From contig JAEYON010000068.1 of the NCBI GenBank assembly GCA_023411645.1, forward strand, positions 73,043-137,042: a DNA stretch of 64,000 bases, read 5' to 3'. Position 1 is the stretch's first letter; each line of letters begins with the position of its first letter. The position numbers and the translations under genes are program-made. Shown piece after piece: positions 17,745 through 26,874 of the stretch. Under the pieces are notes generated by a model. The model was not told the DNA's origin and did not search any database. It saw only the letters and a list, made by a program, of their open reading frames with translations. Source of the DNA: Bacillota bacterium. GTDB lineage: Bacteria; Bacillota; Clostridia; Acetivibrionales; DTU013.

Positions 17745-18236
17745 ATGGGACTCTACGAGCAATGGAAAGAAATGGTGCAAGCTCAGCAAGGGCAGGCGGA
17801 ATACAATGCCTTTTGGAATGAGTATCTGGAGAAGGAGAAATCAAATTACCAATATATATTGGGAAACAAGCTTAGCAAGCTGGAGGGCAGGCTTGGAGAT
17901 CTGGCAAAGACGTTTTCCATGGAGCCGGTGGTTTTCACCGGCTTCCTGGATGGGATTAATACCAGTATAACAAGCGAACTGGATCTTGATACGTTAAATG
18001 AAGACACAGTGCTGTCATCTGAAATCGATTTTGAGAAGCTTTACTGGAACATGCACGAAGCAAAGGCAGACTGGCTCTACAATCTGAAAGAGTGGGACGG
18101 TATTCTTTCAGGAGATAAAAGGGACGAGATTACAAAGGCGTTCAGGTTATCGAAGATGGCTGTCAGCAGCAAGGTTGGCAGAAATGACCCGTGTCCATGC
18201 GGCAGCGGCAAAAAATACAAGAAATGCTGCGGGTAA
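17745..18236 (+). CDS. SEC-C motif protein
   Basis: 163 residues, ATG after AAAGGAG. The C-terminus carries a complete SEC-C zinc motif ([18 protein letters not shown], 146-162) like the tail of SecA. The rest is mostly helical and charged, and I do not recognise it. SEC-C tails bind zinc and often ribosomes or SecB-like partners. The function of this stand-alone form is unknown. Confidence 0.75.
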   Translation: MGLYEQWKEMVQAQQGQAEYNAFWNEYLEKEKSNYQYILGNKLSKLEGRLGDLAKTFSMEPVVFTGFLDGINTSITSELDLDTLNEDTVLSSEIDFEKLYWNMHEAKADWLYNLKEWDGILSGDKRDEITKAFRLSKMAVSSKVGRNDPCPCGSGKKYKKCCG

Positions 18237-18275
18237 GGTTTGGCTATAGACGTTTATGAGAAGGAGATAGTGTTT

Positions 18276-19493
18276 ATGACGGAGAGAATTAAAATGGCCG
18301 TGCCCATTGTTGAAATGGATGGCGATGAAATGACCAGGATCATCTGGAAGCTTATCAAAGATATCCTGCTTGATCCATATATAGAGCTAAATACGGAGTA
18401 CTACGATCTCGGACTCAAACACAGAGATGAGACCGATGATAAGGTGACGCTGGATGCGGCGTATGCAACTAAGAAATATGGTGTAGCAGTGAAATGTGCC
18501 ACCATTACGCCCAATGCTCAGAGAGTAGAAGAGTATGGATTGAAAAAGATGTGGAAGAGCCCGAATGGCACTATCAGGGCAATACTTGACGGGACGGTCT
18601 TCAGGGCGCCGATCGTTGTAGAGAGCATCGAACCTTCGGTGCGTACGTGGAAGAAGCCAATTACCATCGCAAGACATGCATACGGCGATATCTACAGAAA
18701 TGTGGAGTACCGTGTGGAGGGTCCGGGCAAGGCGCAGCTCATATTTACGGGAGAGGACGGGAAACAGAACAGCGAGACAATATTCGAATTTGATGGCCCC
18801 GGCATCATTATGGGAATGCACAATGTCGACGCATCTATTCAGAGCTTTGCCAGAGCGTGCTTCAATTACGCGCTGGATGTGAAGCAGGATCTGTGGTTTG
18901 CCACAAAGGATACAATCTCCAAAAAATATGATCATACCTTTAAGGATATTTTCCAGGAAATCTTTGATTCTGAATACGAAGAGCAATTCAAGCAGGCAGG
19001 AATCGAGTACTTTTATACGCTCATAGATGATGCGGTGGCCAGGGTAATACGCTCTGAAGGCGGTATGGTCTGGGCTTGTAAGAATTATGACGGGGATGTG
19101 ATGTCGGATATGGTCGCTACTGCCTTTGGAAGTCTGGCTATGATGACCTCCGTGCTGGTATCGCCGGAAGGCTTCTATGAGTATGAGGCTGCACACGGAA
19201 CCGTTACGAGACATTATTATCGATATCTGAAGGGTGAGGATACTTCTACCAATTCCATGGCCACACTTTTCGCCTGGACAGGAGCACTCAGGAAAAGGGG
19301 CGAGATTGACGGCAACTCCGCACTGGTTGACTTTGCGGATAAACTGGAGGCAGCTTCTCTCAGAACCATTGATGAGGGAGTCATGACGAAGGACCTGTCA
19401 ACACTCTCGAACGCACAGAATATAAAAGTCGTAAATACGGAAGGCTTTCTCAACGAAATCCGCAAGCGCCTGGATGCTATGCTCAGTGAGTAA
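18276..19493 (+). CDS. icd: NADP-dependent isocitrate dehydrogenase, eukaryote-like homodimeric type
   Basis: 405 residues from ATG 18276, seven bases after AAGGAGAT; an in-frame start at 18240 has no site. The N-terminus [15 protein letters not shown], the substrate serine region [14 protein letters not shown] (near residue 94), and the metal-binding region [11 protein letters not shown] (near residue 270) are those of the dimeric NADP enzyme also found in mitochondria, not the E. coli type. It oxidises isocitrate to 2-oxoglutarate, supplying NADPH and a glutamate precursor. Confidence 0.9.
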   Translation: MTERIKMAVPIVEMDGDEMTRIIWKLIKDILLDPYIELNTEYYDLGLKHRDETDDKVTLDAAYATKKYGVAVKCATITPNAQRVEEYGLKKMWKSPNGTIRAILDGTVFRAPIVVESIEPSVRTWKKPITIARHAYGDIYRNVEYRVEGPGKAQLIFTGEDGKQNSETIFEFDGPGIIMGMHNVDASIQSFARACFNYALDVKQDLWFATKDTISKKYDHTFKDIFQEIFDSEYEEQFKQAGIEYFYTLIDDAVARVIRSEGGMVWACKNYDGDVMSDMVATAFGSLAMMTSVLVSPEGFYEYEAAHGTVTRHYYRYLKGEDTSTNSMATLFAWTGALRKRGEIDGNSALVDFADKLEAASLRTIDEGVMTKDLSTLSNAQNIKVVNTEGFLNEIRKRLDAMLSE

Positions 19494-19512
19494 GATTAGG
19501 AGTTGATTATCC

Positions 19513-20763
19513 GTGCTGCAGATGGCAGGTGTTATAGCCGCAGAAATGCTGGCTTCATTATTTGTAAATTACTTCTTCGTCTTTTTGTATATTCTGGTCA
19601 TTGTGTACATACGTGCTGCGCACCAGAGATACTCCGAGCTTCAGAGCACTATCTATGGAAAGCCGGAGAGGAGCCTTCGAGAGATCACCGAGCAGATCAT
19701 TCTCATTGGGTTGATCGCCGGCTTTATTTCAAGCTTTTTTACTGTTGCTGCAGGGGTTACCATCGAAACCGAGACGGTCCGGTATTTGTTTTTAATAATG
19801 TGTTTGCTTCTGCTTTTTGATCTTAGGCTCGTATGTATCTCATATGCGGCAGGGATTTTGGCTTCTGCAAGCTTGATTTTTGGGTCGCCGAAAGTCAATA
19901 TATCGTCCCTTCTTTGTCTTGTGGCGGTTTTGCAGCTTGTGGAAAGCATCCTGGTCTATTTGAACAGGAAAGGTGCATGTGTGCCCATATTTATAAAGCA
20001 TAATGGCGAGATAGCGGGAGCCTTTCTGATCAGAAGATTCTGGATGATACCTGTGGTTTTTTTCACGCATCTAATGCAGCCTGGAGTGAATTCGCTGAAT
20101 CTTATTCAGGAATGGCCGATGAATTTCTATTCCCCGGCTCTGGAATCCGGAGTATGGGCGCTGGGCCTGGATTGTCTCGTGGCTGTATTATGCCATACGG
20201 ACATTGCCATCACAAGGCATCCGGAGAAAAAATCAGCCCAAAGCGCCGGAATGCTGTTTGTCTATAGTACTGCTTTATTGTTGATGGCGTTTCTCTCTCT
20301 GGATGTTGCTTGGATCGGGTATATTGGGGTAATATTCTGTGTGCTGGGACATGAAGGGATCTATTTTTATTCAAAACTCTCTGAAAGAGCCGGAAGGCCC
20401 CTTTTCAGTGCCGTGAAACGTGGCTTGAGGGTCATGGAGGTGCTTGCGGACAGCCATGCAGCTAAAATGGGGTTGGAGCGCGGAGATATAATATTGAGTA
20501 TAAACAATAATGATATTCAGACAGATGAAGGTGTCGGTGAAGCGTTGAGAGAGTTTCCAACTTATACATGGATCCATGTCCTCAGTTGGGATGGTAAGGA
20601 AAAGACTGTAGAATATAAATGTTTTCCGGGCGGATATAATAAACTTGGCATAATTTCTGTTCCGAGGGAAAAAGAAGTTACTTACAAAACCGAATACTTT
20701 GAGCGTATGAGCATTCTTCAGAATATTGTCAACCGGTTCAGAGGAATGGATAGAATGACCTAA
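19513..20763 (+). CDS. polytopic membrane protein with C-terminal PDZ domain, MinJ-like
   Basis: 416 residues, GTG start after AGGAG; ATG 19522 is a close alternative. Eight or so hydrophobic segments fill residues 1-290. A PDZ domain covers about 300-385: GLRVMEVLADSHAAKMGLERGDIILSINN, the typical ligand-groove loop and GD-x-I strand. The same architecture occurs in MinJ of Bacillus, which bridges DivIVA and MinD. minCD are in this window but minE is present too, so a MinJ role would be unusual. Function is therefore open. Confidence 0.65.
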   Translation: MLQMAGVIAAEMLASLFVNYFFVFLYILVIVYIRAAHQRYSELQSTIYGKPERSLREITEQIILIGLIAGFISSFFTVAAGVTIETETVRYLFLIMCLLLLFDLRLVCISYAAGILASASLIFGSPKVNISSLLCLVAVLQLVESILVYLNRKGACVPIFIKHNGEIAGAFLIRRFWMIPVVFFTHLMQPGVNSLNLIQEWPMNFYSPALESGVWALGLDCLVAVLCHTDIAITRHPEKKSAQSAGMLFVYSTALLLMAFLSLDVAWIGYIGVIFCVLGHEGIYFYSKLSERAGRPLFSAVKRGLRVMEVLADSHAAKMGLERGDIILSINNNDIQTDEGVGEALREFPTYTWIHVLSWDGKEKTVEYKCFPGGYNKLGIISVPREKEVTYKTEYFERMSILQNIVNRFRGMDRMT

Positions 20764-20816
20764 ACAACTTAAACGATAAAGATTTGATTTTAATGCTGGG
20801 AGAAGAGGTGTGTGAA

Positions 20817-22745
20817 ATGGATAGGGCAGCTGCTGACAGTCATTATTTGATTGCTCGAAGGCTTGGGCAAAAAGAATATTCCAGAAATATTTCAAGGGGA
20901 CAGAACGGGTATCTGCCTTTTCTGGAGGGTATTCTGAAAAATATTGAAATAGTATATGAGTTGGATTTGGGTTTAATTGATATTCCACTAAAAAAAATAG
21001 TGGGTACCTATACCTATGGCAGAAGTAGATCCTTTGCCGGTAACTACATGCCGCTGCTTTCGCCGAAAGCCGAATTTGCGCTCAAATGGTCTACGCTTTG
21101 CGAAGCTCATATCAATGAGGGAATACGCGATCCAATCAAGGTATATGAATATATGAATTGGTTTTATGTTGTAGAGGGCAACAAGAGAGTTAGTGTCCTC
21201 AAATATTATGATGCGTACTCCATCCCCGGAAGGGTCGCAAGACTGGTTCCAAAGAGGGATGAAAGCGATGATGCCATTACAATATATTATGAGTTCCTTG
21301 ACTTCTACAAAAAAACCGGTATTAATCTGATTTGGTTTACAAAGAGGAATTCCTTTAGCATACTGGCAGGGTATCTGGACAACTTCGTTCCTGACAAAAA
21401 TCTGATGAATATTAGTAAGTACAAGTATTTCGCCAATTCTGTCTATCTGCCATTCAGAAAGGTTTACCTGGATCTTGGTGGACAAAAGCTGCCTATCACG
21501 ACAGGAGATGCGTTTCTGGAATATATTACGGTTTACGGTATGCCGGACGGAATTGATGATGAAGAATTGAGATCACGGCTGAATGCATTTATCATAGAAC
21601 TGGAGCAAATGAGCGGCAACAAAGCAGTTGACATCCAGACGATGCCTATCGACACAGGTGAAAATCTCATTTCTGCCGTCACTGCTTTTGTCAGACCGAA
21701 GAAGCCGCTCAAAGTGGCCTTTGTATATGCGAAGGACACCAACACCTCCAGTTGGACCTATGCGCAAGAAATGGGCAGAAGTCATGTGAATAAGGTGTTT
21801 GGCGAGGCAATCAACACATCCTTTGTGGATAATGTTCCGGAGACACTTGAGGCGTATGATACGCTAAAACAACTTGCAGAGGATGAGAACGACGTTATTT
21901 TTGTCACAAGTCCGGCCTTAATCAACGCTACGTTGAAAGCGGCTCTGGAATTCCCGGGCACGAGGTTCCTTAATTGTTCCGAGACCCATTCCTTCAAGCA
22001 TGTCAATACTTTTTATGGCAGGATCTACGAGCCCAGATTCCTTGCGGGCATTGCGGCAGGGTCTGTTACAAAGTCAAATGTACTGGGTTATGTGGGAACG
22101 TACCCAATTCCCGGCGTGATAAACGGCATCAATTCTTTTGCTCTTGGGGCAAGAATGGTCAATCCTGATGTCACCGTTAAGGTAGAATGGCTAAATGGTT
22201 GGGATGATATGAAAAGAGCCGAACATGCCAGGGAGGAACTGATAAGCCAGGGAGCCGACATTATTTCACACCACGATACGCTCTCCAATCCCGAGGTTTC
22301 GGGGGAATATGGAGTATATACCGTGCTTAGCGGAGTAGGTGCCGATGGAAGCACTAATGAATATATAGCTGCACCGGTTTGGAATTGGGGTATTTTTTAC
22401 GAGAAAATGCTGCGAAATCTGATGAACTCCCGGAAGCCATCCGGTTCTGGGCAGAAGGTAATAAATTTCTGGTGGGGGATGGATTCGGGCATCGTTGATT
22501 TTTTCTACTCCAGACGGCTGGTTCCTGCAGAGACACAAAAGCTACTGGATTTTCTGAAAAATATGATCATCAATGGGATGTTCTCTCCGTTTGCAGGGCC
22601 AATTTATAGCCAGGATGGTACGCTAATGGTGAAAAAGGGCGAGATGGCAACGCGTGAACAGATTGTCGGAATGGACTGGTTTGTTAGTGTGATCGACAGT
22701 AAACTGCCTCAAATTGATCAGAACTTACAATCAATGATATGGTAA
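20817..22745 (+). CDS. BMP (PnrA-like) domain protein with ParB-like N-terminal region, no signal peptide
   Basis: 642 residues from ATG 20817, six bases after AAGAGGTG. Residues 300-640 resemble the BMP/PnrA family of nucleoside-binding proteins (LKVAFVYAKD, FGRIYEPRFLAGIAAG-type segment, VLGYVGTYPIPGVINGIN, GADGSTNEYIAAPVW). The N-terminal 300 residues contain YVVEGNKRVSVLKYYDA (near 118), reminiscent of ParB/Srx-type nuclease-fold domains. No signal peptide or lipobox is visible, so the protein should stay in the cytoplasm and cannot be an ordinary importer component. A ligand sensor is my inference. The 3' end overlaps the convergent phosphoesterase gene by 28 bases. Confidence 0.65.
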   Translation: MDRAAADSHYLIARRLGQKEYSRNISRGQNGYLPFLEGILKNIEIVYELDLGLIDIPLKKIVGTYTYGRSRSFAGNYMPLLSPKAEFALKWSTLCEAHINEGIRDPIKVYEYMNWFYVVEGNKRVSVLKYYDAYSIPGRVARLVPKRDESDDAITIYYEFLDFYKKTGINLIWFTKRNSFSILAGYLDNFVPDKNLMNISKYKYFANSVYLPFRKVYLDLGGQKLPITTGDAFLEYITVYGMPDGIDDEELRSRLNAFIIELEQMSGNKAVDIQTMPIDTGENLISAVTAFVRPKKPLKVAFVYAKDTNTSSWTYAQEMGRSHVNKVFGEAINTSFVDNVPETLEAYDTLKQLAEDENDVIFVTSPALINATLKAALEFPGTRFLNCSETHSFKHVNTFYGRIYEPRFLAGIAAGSVTKSNVLGYVGTYPIPGVINGINSFALGARMVNPDVTVKVEWLNGWDDMKRAEHAREELISQGADIISHHDTLSNPEVSGEYGVYTVLSGVGADGSTNEYIAAPVWNWGIFYEKMLRNLMNSRKPSGSGQKVINFWWGMDSGIVDFFYSRRLVPAETQKLLDFLKNMIINGMFSPFAGPIYSQDGTLMVKKGEMATREQIVGMDWFVSVIDSKLPQIDQNLQSMIW

Positions 22746-23311
22746 CCGTAAGCATTAACAATAGTAGTGTCCTTGTACTGCATCGTTCTGGACTGGCGTT
22801 TATAATTCAGATGCTGATGACCATGAAAGAAATATCTGGGCGAATGATTGTCAATTAGGTCGACAAAGCTTTGAAAACCGCGATGAGCAAGATCATCACC
22901 ATCGCCAAGACCCAGTGCTGGCGCGTGTGTAAGAAGAATGTCAAAACCTTTATTTTTTTTGATCTTATGCCGCAGCTTCCGGATTCTTTTAGACATCTCT
23001 TCCTCTGTATACTGGTAATGCTGGTTGCTGTAGTTTATAGAACCACCAAGACCGAGTATTCTGACACCGTTGTAGGTCAGTATTGTATCATCTGCGCTGA
23101 CGCATCCTTCTGGAGGTCTGGTAAGATAAGTCTTATTATGGTTTCCAGGCACATAAAAGAGAGGCACGTGAATCATTGTCACCAAAAAAGAAAGGTATTC
23201 TGCTTTAAGGTCACCGCACGACAAAACAAGCTCTATATCCTTAAAGCGCTCCCGGTCAAAATAATCCCATATATATGACTCTTCGCGATCTGAAACCAAT
23301 AATATCTTCAC
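22718..23311 (-). CDS. calcineurin-like metallophosphoesterase
   Basis: 197 residues, start GTG. Metal-binding motifs of the family are in order: SD (7-8), CGDLK (32-36), PGNHNK (55-60), THAPALG (near 130) and GHQH (near 164). The usual D-x-H of the first motif is SDREES, so the first-metal histidine is replaced. Size suggests a YfcE-like phosphodiesterase; the substrate is unknown. A TTGTTT-17-TATAAT promoter ends only eight bases before the GTG, so the transcript has almost no leader. Confidence 0.75.
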   Translation of the reverse strand: MKILLVSDREESYIWDYFDRERFKDIELVLSCGDLKAEYLSFLVTMIHVPLFYVPGNHNKTYLTRPPEGCVSADDTILTYNGVRILGLGGSINYSNQHYQYTEEEMSKRIRKLRHKIKKNKGFDILLTHAPALGLGDGDDLAHRGFQSFVDLIDNHSPRYFFHGHQHLNYKRQSRTMQYKDTTIVNAYGYHIIDCKF

Positions 23312-23319
23312 AACTTGAT

Positions 23320-23348
23320 ATTATACTTAATTCTGCGTTTATAAACAA
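23320..23348 (-). promoter_or_regulatory. promoter of the phosphoesterase gene, near-leaderless
   Basis: Minus strand: TTGTTT (23343-23348), 17 bases, TATAAT (23320-23325). The GTG start follows after eight bases and no ribosome-binding site fits between. Confidence 0.5.
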
Positions 23349-23413
23349 TAAGATAATGTGCTATAATGGAAAGAAAGATTGTGGCAATACTATAAATCGG
23401 GGAGGAATAGTGC

Positions 23414-24805
23414 GTGAAAGCAAGCATCAGACAACTATACAGAGGGGACGGCCAATTCTATGGACAACAGATTGAACTGTCCGGCTGGGTCAGGACAATC
23501 AGAGATTCCAAGACCTTTGGCTTTATTGAATTGAATGACGGTTCCTTTTTCAAAAATTTGCAAATCGTTTTCGAAGAAGGAGTTATAAATAATTTCAGAG
23601 AAATCGCAAAGCTGCCCCAAGGCTCTTCTGTAAGGGTGCAGGGTGAGCTGGTGGAGACACCCGGAGCTAAACAACCCTTTGAACTAAAGGCTTCGGCTAT
23701 TGATATTGAAGGGCTTTGCGCACCGGATTATCCTCTGCAGAAAAAGCGTCATTCCTTTGAGTTTCTGCGTACCATAGCGCATCTGAGGCCGAGGACCAAT
23801 ACATTTTCTGCAGTATTCAGGCTCAGGAGCGCTTTATCCTATGCAATACACAGCTTTTTTCGGGAGAGGGGCTTTGTTTATGTGCATACACCCATCATTA
23901 CCGGAAGTGATTGTGAAGGAGCAGGGGAGATGTTCAGGGTGAGTACCTTTGATCCTGATCAAATTCCGAGGGATGAAAATGGTAATGTGAATTATAAAGA
24001 GGACTTTTTTGGAAAAGAAACCAGCCTTACGGTAAGCGGACAGCTTTCGGCAGAAGCCTATTGTATGGCCTTCGGAAAAGTCTATACCTTTGGACCGACG
24101 TTTCGTGCCGAAAACTCCAACACGGCAAGACATGCTGCAGAATTCTGGATGATAGAGCCTGAAATAGCATTTGCGGGGCTGCCGGAAGATATGGCTTTGG
24201 CCGAGGATATGATGAAGTATCTTATCAGCTATTGCCTTGAGCATGTACCCGAAGAGATGGAGTTCTTCAACACATTTGTAGACAACACGCTTCTGGACAG
24301 ACTCAATAATGTGCTTCATTCCGATTTTGCACATGTTACTTATTCGGAAGCGATCGAAATTCTGGAAAAGGAAAATGCCGGTTTCGATTATCCTGTTAAG
24401 TGGGGGAGCGACCTGCAGACCGAGCATGAAAGGTTTCTGACTGAAAAAACGTTTAAAAAACCGGTATTTGTCACAGATTATCCTAAGGAAATTAAAGCTT
24501 TTTACATGAGAGCGAATGATGACGGAAAGACCGTTGCAGCTATGGATCTGCTTGTGCCTGCAGTCGGGGAGATCATAGGCGGGAGCCAGAGAGAGGAACG
24601 TCTCGATCTGCTTGCAGCTCGTATGGAGGAGATGTGCCTTGATGAGAAGGATTACTGGTGGTACATGGACCTTAGGAAGTACGGCGGAGCAAAGCATGCG
24701 GGATTTGGACTCGGCTTTGAACGTGCCGTGATGTATCTGACCGGTATGGCCAATATCAGGGATGTTATCCCATTTCCCAGGACAACAAAATCTGCGGAGT
24801 TTTGA
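23414..24805 (+). CDS. asnS: asparaginyl-tRNA synthetase
   Basis: 463 residues, GTG start after GGGAGGAATAG. An N-terminal OB fold ([24 protein letters not shown], class IIb anticodon-binding) is followed by the catalytic core with motif 2 [21 protein letters not shown] (near residue 220; Asn-type residues) and motif 3 [15 protein letters not shown] (near 433). Length matches bacterial AsnS. It charges tRNA-Asn directly. A TATAAT at 23362-23367 is the likely -10. No T-box precedes it. Confidence 0.93.
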   Translation: MKASIRQLYRGDGQFYGQQIELSGWVRTIRDSKTFGFIELNDGSFFKNLQIVFEEGVINNFREIAKLPQGSSVRVQGELVETPGAKQPFELKASAIDIEGLCAPDYPLQKKRHSFEFLRTIAHLRPRTNTFSAVFRLRSALSYAIHSFFRERGFVYVHTPIITGSDCEGAGEMFRVSTFDPDQIPRDENGNVNYKEDFFGKETSLTVSGQLSAEAYCMAFGKVYTFGPTFRAENSNTARHAAEFWMIEPEIAFAGLPEDMALAEDMMKYLISYCLEHVPEEMEFFNTFVDNTLLDRLNNVLHSDFAHVTYSEAIEILEKENAGFDYPVKWGSDLQTEHERFLTEKTFKKPVFVTDYPKEIKAFYMRANDDGKTVAAMDLLVPAVGEIIGGSQREERLDLLAARMEEMCLDEKDYWWYMDLRKYGGAKHAGFGLGFERAVMYLTGMANIRDVIPFPRTTKSAEF

Positions 24806-24852
24806 TCAAAAATAATTAAATATTAAACAAATAGATAGTGAGGTCGTATATT

Positions 24853-25257
24853 ATGAATGAAATAGTAAGAGAACAAACACGAGAGGACAAAATCAGAATT
24901 TCTGAGGAAGTTATTGCCACAATAGCAGGAATAGCAGCGTCAGAAAACGAAAATGTCGCATCAATGGGCGGCGGTTTCGTGGATGGCATTGTTGGAATGC
25001 TTGGCAAAAAGGCTCCCAGCAAAGGCATAAAAGTAGAAATGAAAGAGAATCAGGTCAATATCGATCTGGCTGTTGTCATGCAGTACGGCTGCAAGATTCA
25101 TGAGGTTGCACGCGATATGCAGGACCGTGTGCGCAAGGCAGTTCAGGAAATGACCGGACTCGAGGTTTTGAATGTCAATGTCAGCGTTTTGGGCGTCAGC
25201 TTGAGTAAAGAAAACGGAAAAGTTGAGGTTATCGACGATCTTTCTGCTCAGGCATAA
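24853..25257 (+). CDS. Asp23/Gls24 family protein
   Basis: 134 residues from ATG 24853 with GAGGT eight bases upstream. The domain runs from IRISEEVIATIAGIAASE to GLEVLNVNVSVLGVSL, the hallmark of the alkaline-shock Asp23/Gls24 family. It contains a glycine stretch MGGGFVDGIVGMLGKK near residues 37-52. Members occur as envelope-associated proteins in Firmicutes. Alone here, in front of a flippase-like gene; role not determined. Confidence 0.8.
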   Translation: MNEIVREQTREDKIRISEEVIATIAGIAASENENVASMGGGFVDGIVGMLGKKAPSKGIKVEMKENQVNIDLAVVMQYGCKIHEVARDMQDRVRKAVQEMTGLEVLNVNVSVLGVSLSKENGKVEVIDDLSAQA

Positions 25258-25285
25258 CCTCTGGAAATCAGATGGGCCGGGTAGG

Positions 25286-26323
25286 ATGAAAAGAATATTG
25301 TTTAAGACGTTTGTTGTGTTATCTTCTGCATTACTGCTCATAATACTGATCTTTTTTACAGACAGTTTTGATGCATTGATGCAAATTGTTACAAATGCAA
25401 AGATTGGGTGGCTTGCTGTTGGCTTCGGATGTATGGTTGCTTACTGGATACTGGATGCAGTCATTCTGCATACCATATCGGCCACAATGGATAAAGGGCA
25501 AAGGATGAGGGATTCTGTCAAGGTTACCATGATCGGGCAATTTTTTCATTCTATTACCCCTTTTGCGGGGGGCGGTGAGCCGGTACAAGCCTATATAATG
25601 GTAAAGGATGGTCTCCAACCGGGTGTTGCCGCCTCCATATTTGCCGTAAAAACTATTTTACACGAATTAATTATCGTACTATATGCTATAGCATCATACT
25701 TATTTCATGGTGCTGCTTTTACAGCGAGGATACCTCAGTTCAATTATTTCTTTGTAGCGGGTCTTGTGCTGAATGCAGCTTTTTTAGCCTTTATACTGTT
25801 GCTTATGTATAAAGCGCAGGCAGCAAAAAAAGTATTAGTGTTTATTTGCAGGCTGTTGGAGAAAACGAAGCTGATCAAAAATAGAACCGCCATTGAGAAT
25901 AAAATCAACTGTGAGGTGGCAAGTTTTAAAGATGGGGCGTTGATTCTCAAAAAGGACCGCAAATCCCTCTTAACACTGCTGGCGGTACAGATATTGCAAT
26001 TTACATTTATTTTTGCGATAACCTTTTGTATACAGCTTGCCGTAGAATCCCAACATGCTTCATTTTCTGAGATGATTGCGGCGCAATCCATGATCATGCT
26101 GATCTCGGTGCTTATCCCGACACCTGGCGCTACAGGCGGGGTTGAAGGGATAAGCTATATATTCTTTGGGATGTTTTTCCGTAAAGATTTTATTATACCG
26201 GTGATCTTGATCTATAGGCTTCTAACCTATTACCCGTCAGTTCTGTTTGGGGGACTGTTCACAGTGCTGGCGCCTGAAAGACCGCTAAAGCGTGAAACAA
26301 TGAAAAAGTTATCAGATTATTAG
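25286..26323 (+). CDS. UPF0104 / flippase-like membrane protein
   Basis: 345 residues from ATG 25286. About eight hydrophobic segments. The pattern FFHSITPFAGGGEPVQAYIM (near 85-104) and IPTPGATGGVEGISY (near 275-290) identifies the lysylphosphatidylglycerol synthase transmembrane/UPF0104 family, also found as the flippase half of MprF. No aminoacyl transferase half is present. A lipid-moving role is inferred from the family. Confidence 0.8.
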   Translation: MKRILFKTFVVLSSALLLIILIFFTDSFDALMQIVTNAKIGWLAVGFGCMVAYWILDAVILHTISATMDKGQRMRDSVKVTMIGQFFHSITPFAGGGEPVQAYIMVKDGLQPGVAASIFAVKTILHELIIVLYAIASYLFHGAAFTARIPQFNYFFVAGLVLNAAFLAFILLLMYKAQAAKKVLVFICRLLEKTKLIKNRTAIENKINCEVASFKDGALILKKDRKSLLTLLAVQILQFTFIFAITFCIQLAVESQHASFSEMIAAQSMIMLISVLIPTPGATGGVEGISYIFFGMFFRKDFIIPVILIYRLLTYYPSVLFGGLFTVLAPERPLKRETMKKLSDY

Positions 26324-26392
26324 ACATTATTGTCCGGGCTGCGTATTATCTTGTGTAAACACATTTATGCAGAAAAAAGGAGTAAAGAAAAT

Positions 26393-26845
26393 ATGGATAG
26401 ATTGCATCGTTCAAAAAGGAATAAGGTACTTTTCGGAGTATGCGGAGGATTGTCCGAATATTTGCGGATAGATGCTACACTTATCAGGATCATATGCATT
26501 CTGGCTCTTTTCACGGGTGCCGGGTTTGTTTTGTACCTTGTTGCAGCATTGATCATGCCCGAAGACAAGGGATATACGTCGGATGAAAGCCAGTGGAACA
26601 CCGGTGCGCAGACCCAAACCAAAACGGATTTCGAAAGCGAATTCAATAAGGATGCCGAAGAGTGGGGCCGTCCTGCGAAATATCCGGCAGAGAAGAACAG
26701 GGTAGTCATCGGAGCAATCCTTTTGGGTCTTGGGATCCTGTTTCTGGGAAAGCAGTTTATGCCGGGGCTTTTTAACATGAAAATCATGGTGCCCATGCTG
26801 CTGGTCGTGATCGGCGGGATTTTCGTTCTGAGGGGAAGAAGATAG
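26393..26845 (+). CDS. PspC domain protein
   Basis: 150 residues from ATG 26393 after AAAGGAG. Residues 2-60 form a PspC domain: LHRSKRNKVLFGVCGGLSEYL, then a membrane helix ending in LVAALIMPED. A charged linker leads to two further hydrophobic segments at 105-147. In Gram-positive bacteria such proteins take part in envelope stress. No PspA or LiaF gene is adjacent. Confidence 0.8.
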   Translation: MDRLHRSKRNKVLFGVCGGLSEYLRIDATLIRIICILALFTGAGFVLYLVAALIMPEDKGYTSDESQWNTGAQTQTKTDFESEFNKDAEEWGRPAKYPAEKNRVVIGAILLGLGILFLGKQFMPGLFNMKIMVPMLLVVIGGIFVLRGRR

Positions 26846-26874
26846 GAGTACAAGTACAGGCCAGCGGGGTGTAA

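Noticed and set aside
18387..19214. A 275-residue antisense ORF opposite icd
   Set aside because: It is a shadow of the isocitrate dehydrogenase frame.
23349..23413. T-box before asnS
   Set aside because: Only about 45 bases separate the likely -10 box from the start; no specifier loop or terminator fits.
23834..24697. A 287-residue antisense ORF opposite asnS
   Set aside because: It overlaps the conserved AsnS catalytic core entirely; its product has no recognisable pattern.
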